Positions 57,527-64,000 of a stretch of DNA of 64,000 bases are shown here, in pieces. Source of the stretch: Bacteroidales bacterium MB20-C3-3 (lineage in GTDB: Bacteria; Bacteroidota; Bacteroidia; Bacteroidales; UBA932). The DNA lies in assembly GCA_035609245.1 (NCBI GenBank), contig CP141202.1, positions 248,001-312,000 of the forward strand. Direction: 5' to 3'. The notes under the pieces were generated by a model. It was not told the origin of the DNA, did no database searches, and worked only from the letters and a program-made list of their open reading frames with translations. The position numbers and the translations under genes were made by a program. Each line of letters opens with the position of its first letter. Position 1 is the first letter of the stretch.

Positions 57527-58053
57527 CCTGAATATGCTTCAGGAGAGTCAGCCCACAAACCATGTACCTTTAGTGTCTGCTCAATGACATCTCTTGCACA
57601 GCCTTTACCACCACCTTGAATTGAAATATAATGGCAAACATCTTTTACTTCGTTCACAGCGTCAGAAGGGCAGGCTGCAATCCCGCATGCTTTAAGAATT
57701 CCGATATCAGGTATGTCGTCTCCCATATAAAGCACCTCATCTGGCGATAACTTGTATTTATTTATGAAATGTTCGAAATCGGGCATTTTAAAAATGGACT
57801 TTAAATATATATCCTCCCTGGGCACACCAATTTGCATAAATCTAAGTGCAATTGATTCTGAGGAACCGCCAGTTATAATTGCTACGGGGAATTTTTTTAG
57901 AATAGCAACTCTTACTGCATACCCATCTTTAGCATTGTGTGATCGAAGAAGATCACCGGTTTCTGTCGCTAAAACCTGACCATCAGTAAATACGCCATCA
58001 ACATCAAAGGCAAATGCTTTGATTTTATGTAATTTAGCCTTAAAATTAGCCAT
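57523..58053 (-). CDS. kdsC: KdsC-like HAD phosphatase (KDO-8-phosphate phosphatase)
   Basis: The 176-residue HAD class C0 protein has FDVDGVFTDG, IITGG and YMGDDIPDIGIL, and lacks a cap domain, like tetrameric KdsC. It would release KDO from KDO 8-phosphate for lipopolysaccharide core. I start at 58053 (MANFKAKL), which overlaps the DUF2520 gene by eight bases. Sialic acid 9-phosphatase homologues have a similar look, so the substrate is likely but not certain. Confidence 0.87.
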   Translation of the reverse strand: MANFKAKLHKIKAFAFDVDGVFTDGQVLATETGDLLRSHNAKDGYAVRVAILKKFPVAIITGGSSESIALRFMQIGVPREDIYLKSIFKMPDFEHFINKYKLSPDEVLYMGDDIPDIGILKACGIAACPSDAVNEVKDVCHYISIQGGGKGCARDVIEQTLKVHGLWADSPEAYSG

Positions 58054-58867
58054 TATTATTAATCTGTTTATTTTGATCAAGTATAAAATTGGATAGTAGT
58101 TTATAAACCGCTAAGTGCTCCTTAGTATCATTTAAAATTTCAAAATGCTTACTGATCGTTTTTAAGTCGCCTCGTGCAGCAGGTCCAGTCTGTACCATTT
58201 TGGGATTTCCGTAAAGAAACGCCTTCCTTATTGTTTCTATCGCAAGTGGCAATAAGTAAACATGGTGAGGAGTTGCAATGTCATAAGATAAAGAGGCCAG
58301 ATAATTAATAAAATTACTGACGAAGACAGCCGACACATGCATCCTTAATCTTTCAGATGAGTCAATTACAGAGTACTCTGATCCCAATTTTTTACAGAGA
58401 GTAGACAACTTTTCAAAAGCAGCAGAATCTGATGATTCTAGTAAAAAAGGGACAATACTCATATCAACTGGTTTATTTTTACTAAAAGACATTAATGGAT
58501 AAAATACACCATGTGATTTAAATTGATTCAAAACATCAACAGATGTAGCTCCACTGATATGACATACAGTTGAATACCCTGACTTAACTGATTGAATATT
58601 TAACAGATTTGGCAGAACAGTTTCCAAAGCATCATCAGATATTGCAACAATTATTATATCGCTGCCCTCCATTTTATCATAATTAACTGAAGGGTGTGTG
58701 TCGGGCAGATTGAAATGGTTGTATTCAGGCTTATTTAATATTGAAGATAGTTGTTTCGCAGATTGAAGAGACCTGTTAACTACAAATGGGATCTCAAATC
58801 CAGCTCCTTTTAATGCGATAGCAATTCTAAACCCTGCATTGCCTGTGCCCCAAATTGATATCTTCAT
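58046..58867 (-). CDS. DUF2520/Rossmann-fold putative oxidoreductase
   Basis: The 273-residue protein begins with a nucleotide-binding turn (ISIWGTGNAGFRIAIAL), and its layout (Rossmann domain, then a helical DUF2520 domain with GPAARGD at about 225) matches proteins annotated as F420-dependent NADP oxidoreductase-like or DUF2520. The function is not known. I start at 58867 (MKISIWG), seven bases after the M28 peptidase stop. Confidence 0.8.
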   Translation of the reverse strand: MKISIWGTGNAGFRIAIALKGAGFEIPFVVNRSLQSAKQLSSILNKPEYNHFNLPDTHPSVNYDKMEGSDIIIVAISDDALETVLPNLLNIQSVKSGYSTVCHISGATSVDVLNQFKSHGVFYPLMSFSKNKPVDMSIVPFLLESSDSAAFEKLSTLCKKLGSEYSVIDSSERLRMHVSAVFVSNFINYLASLSYDIATPHHVYLLPLAIETIRKAFLYGNPKMVQTGPAARGDLKTISKHFEILNDTKEHLAVYKLLSNFILDQNKQINNNG

Positions 58868-58874
58868 ATTATAC

Positions 58875-60236
58875 TTATCTTGAGCCACCTAACGCAAGTA
58901 CAGGAAGACTTTCGTTTCCCTCTTTGCTCACACTTTGAACAGAGAAGAGATGATTATCCTTACTAAATGGTAATTCAACTGAATTCCCTGTAATTAATAT
59001 CTTTTTCTCCCACATTGATTTATCAGTCTCTCTAATCAACACATAATACCCTGCAGGGGCAGTTCCTGATTTTGGGGCCTCCCAGGTAAGATATGTAGAT
59101 GATGAGAGTCCGGAGATATCAATCTTTACATTTTTTGGAACATCCGGAGCAAAAGCAAGATTTAATATTGTTGATAAATTTGCTTGCGTATTTTTTCTTA
59201 CATATTCAATATCGACTCCTTTTATCAAATCACCATACTCAATTCCATCTTTTGTTTCCGGAATCTGGTGTGTTCTGTTATAATTTTCATAATATTCACA
59301 CAACCTTACTGAAGGGAAACCCTCTTTGTTAAAAGGGGTATGGTCGCCACCTCTTCCGAATCTGTCATTTCTATAAATAAGTTTGATGAATAGATTGTCA
59401 ACATATCTTTCTGAAACCTCTTTGATATATCGTGCAATCTGTCGAGACTCACTATCATTCTCTCCTGAATTAAACTCTCTTATTCTTCTTTTTTGATCAT
59501 TTTCTGTGTAGGGAATATTTTCCGAAAAAACTCTTAATTGAGTATTTCCTGAAATTTCTGTTCCGCTTGATCGAGAGTTACCAATCATATCATTATTAAT
59601 TACGGTAACAATATTCCAAGATTCTTTTTTTGCCATTTTTGCCATATGGGTAGCTCCAAGTAATCCATGCTCCTCTCCGGATAGGAAAACCAACTTAACA
59701 GAGATAGGAAGTGGTTTGACAGATAAGATTCTGGCAATCTCCATCAGGGCTGCAACTCCACTACCATTATCGTTAGCTCCTGGTGCAAAGGCCAGAGAAT
59801 CGTTGTTATCATAAGATCTGCTGTCAAAGTGAGCCAATAGGATTATTTCTCTGTTATCTGAAGGATTATCACCTTTGAAATTGGCAACAATATTCATCAG
59901 TTTTACTTCACGATGTAGTCTGGAACCTTTGCCACCTGCAGGGTAGATAACACTCTGCACACTCATATGATTAGAATTCTTTGCAAAATCATCAAGTTTC
60001 ATCTTAATGTACAGTGAAGCTGCTCCAATACCTGTTTTGGGCTCATTTTGAGTGCTTAGATTGTGTCTTGTGTAGAAAGATACCAAATCTTCTATTGTTT
60101 TGGTAATATTCTCTGATTTTACAAGTGACAAACAATCAGTAACTCTTTGATCTCTCACTATAATTTGTTGTCCGTTGAGATACAATGGAGAGAAAAATAT
60201 AAAAGATATTAAAACTAAAAAATATTGTTTTTTCAT
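58875..60236 (-). CDS. Exported M28-family aminopeptidase with fibronectin-type tail
   Basis: The 453-residue product has a signal peptide (about 1-23) and an M28 catalytic domain with the zinc residues in LAHFDSRSYDNNDSLAFAPGANDNGSG, SGEEHGLLGA and the Asp in VINNDMIGN; HTPFNKEGFP carries the last His. A C-terminal domain (about 365-453) resembles a fibronectin type III domain (STYLTWEAPKSG). It would release N-terminal amino acids outside the inner membrane. I start at the ATG at 60236; an upstream codon at 60254 is TTG and is less likely. Confidence 0.87.
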   Translation of the reverse strand: MKKQYFLVLISFIFFSPLYLNGQQIIVRDQRVTDCLSLVKSENITKTIEDLVSFYTRHNLSTQNEPKTGIGAASLYIKMKLDDFAKNSNHMSVQSVIYPAGGKGSRLHREVKLMNIVANFKGDNPSDNREIILLAHFDSRSYDNNDSLAFAPGANDNGSGVAALMEIARILSVKPLPISVKLVFLSGEEHGLLGATHMAKMAKKESWNIVTVINNDMIGNSRSSGTEISGNTQLRVFSENIPYTENDQKRRIREFNSGENDSESRQIARYIKEVSERYVDNLFIKLIYRNDRFGRGGDHTPFNKEGFPSVRLCEYYENYNRTHQIPETKDGIEYGDLIKGVDIEYVRKNTQANLSTILNLAFAPDVPKNVKIDISGLSSSTYLTWEAPKSGTAPAGYYVLIRETDKSMWEKKILITGNSVELPFSKDNHLFSVQSVSKEGNESLPVLALGGSR

Positions 60237-60250
60237 TTTAGAAATATATT

Positions 60251-61525
60251 TCAATATAATTCAAAAAAAGCTTGAAGATCCTTTTTGTGGTTTCCTGGTA
60301 ATAATACCACATGATTACCAAGGTGAGATGTTAAGAAAGAGTTCAGTTCTGATTGTGTATCAAACAAAAATTTAACTTGGGTTCTGCATCTCTCTTTTAC
60401 GGAAGTATTGGCAATAATTTTTCCACTTGCGCAGAACATTTGATCAAGGCTCTCTCCGCCTAACTTAAATAGGGTGTATTCACCTTCTGAAAGAATAGCA
60501 GCAACCCCAATCCCAATGCCAGATTCATAATGCGATGGAAGAGTATAACTTTTTGCAAAAGATACCGGTGATGTACAATGCGCAAAATCAACAGTGTTTT
60601 CATTTTTATCAATTGAGGATGGATTAGCCATGAACACAGGTTTATTTAGAAGCGACCTGGCAATTATCATAGACCATAATGTTGGAATGTCTCCTTCGCA
60701 ACCGGAAACCAACCCATTGTCATTTAATAATGATAAAGCTAAACATGCTGTTGTTTTACATGTACCAATAATATCAAAACACTTTATTGAAAGTGAGTTA
60801 ATTTCATTGTCCTGAATTATTTGTTTAATTACATTGTATAATTTAACCGCATCAACTATATCTTCTTGAGTTCTGTCTTCTGTAGCCAGTTTGGAAAGAT
60901 CATCAATTAGTTTCAAAGATTCATCTGAATTTAAGGTGTACTTACCATTGTATGATGAAATATTCTGATATCTCTCTTCAAGAGAAGAGATAGGTATGTC
61001 AATAAACTTAACTCCTAGTCTTGAAGATAGTGAATACTTATCAACATCTGAAGCAATAAGCCACGGAGAGGCATCCCCAATAAGGCCTATTTTTGTATTT
61101 GAAATCTCTTTAAAAGCTCTGTGGATATTATATAGAGATGAGATTTCAATATGTAATTCTTTCATATAAATTTCAGACGGGCTAATAGGAAAATTTAAAT
61201 GCTTATGCTTTATATTCCTGAAATTAAGCCAGCTAGATATCTCCAATGATGCAGCCAGAGAGTTGTGAAACGAATCGCTTAAAATAACAAGTGGCCGTGA
61301 AATTTTTTGCCAATTGTTTAAAAAAATTTGTTCTGTTCCTCCTGTTGCAATAAAAGCAATAGCAAACTCTTCCTGCCCTTTGATTGGTTCGTACTCTTGA
61401 GCACTGACAATTTTTAGAGCGTATCTCTTTTTAAAATCATTATAGAGAGCCTCTCTGGATTTTGAGACTGAGTTGTTATCATGAAGATTTGAAGCAAAAA
61501 CTATTAGAGTAAGATTAGGTTCCAT
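60251..61525 (-). CDS. L-fucose/arabinose isomerase-fold protein of unknown substrate
   Basis: The 424-residue protein has the FucI/AraA-like order, with an N-terminal Rossmann-like part (TLIVFASNLHDN), a second domain (KIGLIGDASPWLIASDVD) and a C-terminal segment with SGCEGDIPTLWSMIIARSLLNKPVFMAN and VDFAHCTSPVSFAKSYTLPSHYESG, where one Glu, one Asp and His residues could bind a metal. It is much shorter than true FucI (about 590). The context has no sugar catabolism genes; it leads the M28-DUF2520-kdsC-maf operon. I start at 61525 (MEPNLTL), just after the promoter box. Substrate and reaction are unknown. Confidence 0.65.
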   Translation of the reverse strand: MEPNLTLIVFASNLHDNNSVSKSREALYNDFKKRYALKIVSAQEYEPIKGQEEFAIAFIATGGTEQIFLNNWQKISRPLVILSDSFHNSLAASLEISSWLNFRNIKHKHLNFPISPSEIYMKELHIEISSLYNIHRAFKEISNTKIGLIGDASPWLIASDVDKYSLSSRLGVKFIDIPISSLEERYQNISSYNGKYTLNSDESLKLIDDLSKLATEDRTQEDIVDAVKLYNVIKQIIQDNEINSLSIKCFDIIGTCKTTACLALSLLNDNGLVSGCEGDIPTLWSMIIARSLLNKPVFMANPSSIDKNENTVDFAHCTSPVSFAKSYTLPSHYESGIGIGVAAILSEGEYTLFKLGGESLDQMFCASGKIIANTSVKERCRTQVKFLFDTQSELNSFLTSHLGNHVVLLPGNHKKDLQAFFELY

Positions 61526-61543
61526 AGAATAATTATATTGATG

Positions 61544-61551
61544 CAAAGATA
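61544..61551 (-). promoter_or_regulatory. Likely -7 box for the FucI-like operon
   Basis: TATCTTTG on the minus strand, an exact match to TAnnTTTG, 18 bases before the ATG. No clear -33 TTTG lies at 19 to 21 bases. A longer frame starting at 61546 would begin inside this box. Confidence 0.5.
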
Positions 61552-61634
61552 GAAATTTTCATTAATATGAATTTTTGAAAACAATTTGTAGTAAAATCCG
61601 TTAATTATTTAACATACTTAATTACTATTATAAG

Positions 61635-62510
61635 ATGAACAATGAGAATAATTCAGAAAGAAACATAATAACTGCATTTATTCTTAATCTTTTATTTGCT
61701 GTTATTGAACTTGTCGGGGGATTGATAACAAATTCTGTTGCAATTCTTTCTGATGCAATCCACGATTTTGGAGACTCACTCTCCCTTGGAGTTGCTTTAT
61801 ATTTACAAAAAGTATCAAAAAAGCGTGGAGATGATAAGTATACTTATGGTTATAGACGCTTTTCGCTTTTAGGCTCAGTCTTTATTTCTGTAATACTTTT
61901 ATTTGGCTCTCTATATATGATTAAAGAGAGTTTAATCAGATTATTTCACCCACAAGAGGCAAATGCGGATGGGATGATGATTCTGTCAGTTTTAGGTATA
62001 ATTGTCAATGGTATTGCCGTGCTTAAACTCAGAAAAGGGAGTACTCATAATGAAAGAGCTGTGACATTACACATGATGGAAGATGTACTTGGTTGGGTGG
62101 CGGTGTTAATTGGAAGTATCGTGATGAAATATACTGAGATATTTTATATTGATCCGATACTTTCAATATTAATTGCAATCTGGATTCTTTTCAATGTATA
62201 CAGAAATCTAAGAGAGACACTTTCAATAATGCTTCAGCACTCTCCGGTAAATGTTAATATTTCACTAATTGAAAAACAGTTAAGGGGAATAGAGGGGATT
62301 GTTGATATTGCTGATTTACATATTTGGACTATGGATGGAGAGAAGAATGTTTCATCACTCCATGTCATTATAAAAGATAATGTTGATCAATATATTATCA
62401 AAAATGAAATTAGAGGGATTTTTGAAAAATTTCTGATCGGACACTCAACTATTGAATTTGATATGGAATCTAATATCGATAAATCCTTAGGGTCAGAGGA
62501 GTGCCGTTAA
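61635..62510 (+). CDS. Cation diffusion facilitator (CzcD-like metal exporter)
   Basis: The 291-residue inner-membrane protein has six helices and the CDF site motifs: SDAIHDFGD in helix 2 and HMMEDVLGW in helix 5, which form the zinc-transport site, plus a C-terminal cytoplasmic metal-sensing domain (DLHIWTMDGEKNVSSLHVII). It would export zinc, cobalt or cadmium with proton exchange. It is a single gene, divergent from the FucI-like operon. Confidence 0.93.
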   Translation: MNNENNSERNIITAFILNLLFAVIELVGGLITNSVAILSDAIHDFGDSLSLGVALYLQKVSKKRGDDKYTYGYRRFSLLGSVFISVILLFGSLYMIKESLIRLFHPQEANADGMMILSVLGIIVNGIAVLKLRKGSTHNERAVTLHMMEDVLGWVAVLIGSIVMKYTEIFYIDPILSILIAIWILFNVYRNLRETLSIMLQHSPVNVNISLIEKQLRGIEGIVDIADLHIWTMDGEKNVSSLHVIIKDNVDQYIIKNEIRGIFEKFLIGHSTIEFDMESNIDKSLGSEECR

Positions 62511-62540
62511 AAAATGCCGGACAAGATATTGTCCGGCATT
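62509..62540 (-). terminator. Intrinsic terminator of the acyl-CoA dehydrogenase gene
   Basis: An eleven-base stem, AATGCCGGACA (62513-62523) with TGTCCGGCATT (62530-62540), has a six-base loop. On the minus strand it ends in six U residues (62514-62509), so it acts on the minus-strand gene. It lies directly after the CDF stop and may work weakly in that direction too. Confidence 0.85.
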
Positions 62541-62560
62541 AACTTAAATGAAAATGAAAT

Positions 62561-64000
62561 TTAAGCCTCTATTGAAGTCTCGCCTTTAACAGACAAAAAA
62601 GAGCCTAATTTATAGTCTGTAAAATCATTAACATAGCTAAATCTTTCGTTATTCCAAGATTTTGCTTTATCAATAAAGATCTCCATTGAAGCTGAGTATG
62701 ACTCATCTCTCTGAGTGTCTATTAAAAGCAGATATGACATTATAATATGCGAAGCCATTTCAACTAATCTCCTGGCATGGAAATCAATATATTCAGAATC
62801 TTTTCCATTTAGTAGTTCAACTGCTTTAGCGTACTGCTCTGTCATCTCAATAACCTCTTTTTTGTATGGTTCATATTCTGGTTTTACCGGAATAAGTTCA
62901 TACTCTCTCATCTGAGCTAGATATGAACCATTGGTTACATACCTTTGGGCTGCAACAACCTGAAGCTGAGATGTTCCTTCATATATTGTTGTTATCCTTG
63001 CATCTCTGTATATTCTCTCAATAGGGTAGTCTTTCATAAAACCAGAGCCGCCATGTATTTGAAGAGAATCATATGCATTTTGATTACAATATTCGGAAGA
63101 CATTAATTTAAGCATAGGAGTAAACATATCTGCCAGTTTCTGGAATTTTTTTGACTCATTCCTCTCTTCAGGAGATAATTTTCTCTCTTCAGCTAAAAAT
63201 CCATAAGATTTATAAACATCTACAAATCTGGTTGTCTCATACAAAAGTGATCTTGATGCCTGCAGTTTGGCCTTGATAATTGCCAGCATTTCATATACAG
63301 CTGGAAATTGGATTATCGGTTTGCCAAACTGTGCTCTTTCGTGAGCATATTTTAATGCTTCTCTATAAGCTGCTTCTGAAATACCAACAGATTGAGCACC
63401 CACCCCAAGTCTGGCACCATTCATTAATGACATTACATACTTAATAAGCCCCAATTTTCTCTCACCAACAAGTTTTGCAGGAGCATTATTAAATACAAGT
63501 TCACAAGTAGGGCTTCCTTTAATTCCAAGCTTATTTTCAATTCTCCTGACAGTTACGCCTCCCCACTTTTTATCGTAGACAAAATATGATAGACCTCTGC
63601 CATCTGTGGTGCCCTCTTCAGATCTGGCCAGTACTAGCTTTATTTCAGCGTCTCCGTTTGTTATAAATCTCTTAACTCCATTTAAATACCACCTGTTTTC
63701 ACTTTCGTTAAAGGAGGCCTTAAGCATAACAGCCTGAAGGTCTGAACCGGCATCTGGTTCTGTTAAATCCATAGAGCATGTTTCGCCACAGTTAATTCTT
63801 GGCAGAAACTCTTTCTTTATCTCTTCTGACGCATATTCATTAATGGTCTCGGCACAATCCTGCAATCCCCAAATATTTGCAAATCCAGCATCTGCTCTGG
63901 CAACCAACTCTGCCGACATAACATATGGTACCATTGAAAAATTGAGCCCCCCAAATTCCCTGGGAAGTGCCATTCCATACATTCCAGCCTGAGTTAAAAC
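62561..64000 (-). CDS. Acyl-CoA dehydrogenase family protein (5' end cut off by window)
   Basis: The frame stays open to the window edge, so an N-terminal part is missing. The visible 479 residues hold acyl-CoA dehydrogenase signatures: CSMDLTEPDAGSD, RFITNGDAEI, AQFGKPIIQFPAV and the base region IHGGSGFMKDYPIERIYRDARITTIYEGTSQLQ. The C-terminal part past the flavin domain is an extra helical extension of about 110 residues, as in many Bacteroidetes long-form enzymes. It would oxidise acyl-CoA with electrons to an electron-transfer flavoprotein. Substrate unknown. Confidence 0.92.
   Translation of the reverse strand, partial: VLTQAGMYGMALPREFGGLNFSMVPYVMSAELVARADAGFANIWGLQDCAETINEYASEEIKKEFLPRINCGETCSMDLTEPDAGSDLQAVMLKASFNESENRWYLNGVKRFITNGDAEIKLVLARSEEGTTDGRGLSYFVYDKKWGGVTVRRIENKLGIKGSPTCELVFNNAPAKLVGERKLGLIKYVMSLMNGARLGVGAQSVGISEAAYREALKYAHERAQFGKPIIQFPAVYEMLAIIKAKLQASRSLLYETTRFVDVYKSYGFLAEERKLSPEERNESKKFQKLADMFTPMLKLMSSEYCNQNAYDSLQIHGGSGFMKDYPIERIYRDARITTIYEGTSQLQVVAAQRYVTNGSYLAQMREYELIPVKPEYEPYKKEVIEMTEQYAKAVELLNGKDSEYIDFHARRLVEMASHIIMSYLLLIDTQRDESYSASMEIFIDKAKSWNNERFSYVNDFTDYKLGSFLSVKGETSIEA

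Overview
The window is a 64-kb piece of a low-GC genome from a member of the Bacteroidota, most likely an anaerobe of the order Bacteroidales. The evidence is the 16S/23S sequence, SusC/SusD/SusE genes, promoters of the Bacteroidetes type (TTTG, 19 bases, TAnnTTTG), lipoprotein-rich sugar enzymes, 2-oxoacid:ferredoxin oxidoreductase subunits, rubredoxin, a radical SAM enzyme and ATP-dependent PEP carboxykinase. A family-level placement (perhaps Rikenellaceae-like) is only a guess.

Layout. 1-6.5 kb: the tail of a CLC chloride channel gene overlapping tex, then a minus-strand operon of a polyprenol-phosphate glycosyltransferase, dihydroorotase and an EamA transporter. 6.5-11.8 kb: a complete rRNA operon (tandem promoters, leader, 16S, spacer without intact tRNA genes, 23S, 5S, terminator). 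11.8-14.5 kb: a PsiE-like membrane protein, an exported isoaspartyl peptidase/asparaginase and an amino-acid symporter. 14.5-33.7 kb: a starch/maltodextrin locus. It holds MalQ on the minus strand, then on the plus strand a small membrane protein, a LytTR-type histidine kinase and response regulator, an MFS maltodextrin transporter, SusC, SusD, SusE and four different GH13 enzymes in a row. 33.7-38.7 kb: an omega-amidase-like hydrolase, a surface 5'-nucleotidase, RNase Y, a probable 6S RNA, ZapA and a coiled-coil partner. 38.7-43.7 kb: a four-subunit 2-oxoacid:ferredoxin oxidoreductase and an ADP-forming acyl-CoA synthetase followed by an unlisted 53-residue membrane protein gene. 43.7-51 kb: rubredoxin plus a B12-binding-type radical SAM enzyme, diverging from a six-gene operon that reads as a disposal or salvage route for 5'-deoxyadenosine or methylthioadenosine. 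51-64 kb: an M2-like peptidase lipoprotein, cyclophilin, pckA, RecQ, an operon of a FucI-like protein, M28 peptidase, DUF2520, KdsC-like phosphatase and Maf, a CDF metal exporter, and a truncated acyl-CoA dehydrogenase.

How the parts work together. The starch locus covers binding and import through the outer membrane (SusCDE), surface and periplasmic cutting (GH13 enzymes), inner-membrane uptake (MFS) and cytoplasmic disproportionation (MalQ). The linked kinase and regulator are the obvious candidate controllers. The oxidoreductase and ADP-forming synthetase together would turn 2-oxo acids from amino acids into acids, reduced ferredoxin and ATP. The deaminase, phosphorylase, isomerase and aldolase genes form a chain that would convert a 5'-substituted adenosine into hypoxanthine, DHAP and a small aldehyde. 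This is the most interesting functional proposal in the window and is an inference from family membership and gene order. No CRISPR array, insertion sequence, prophage or intact tRNA gene was seen.
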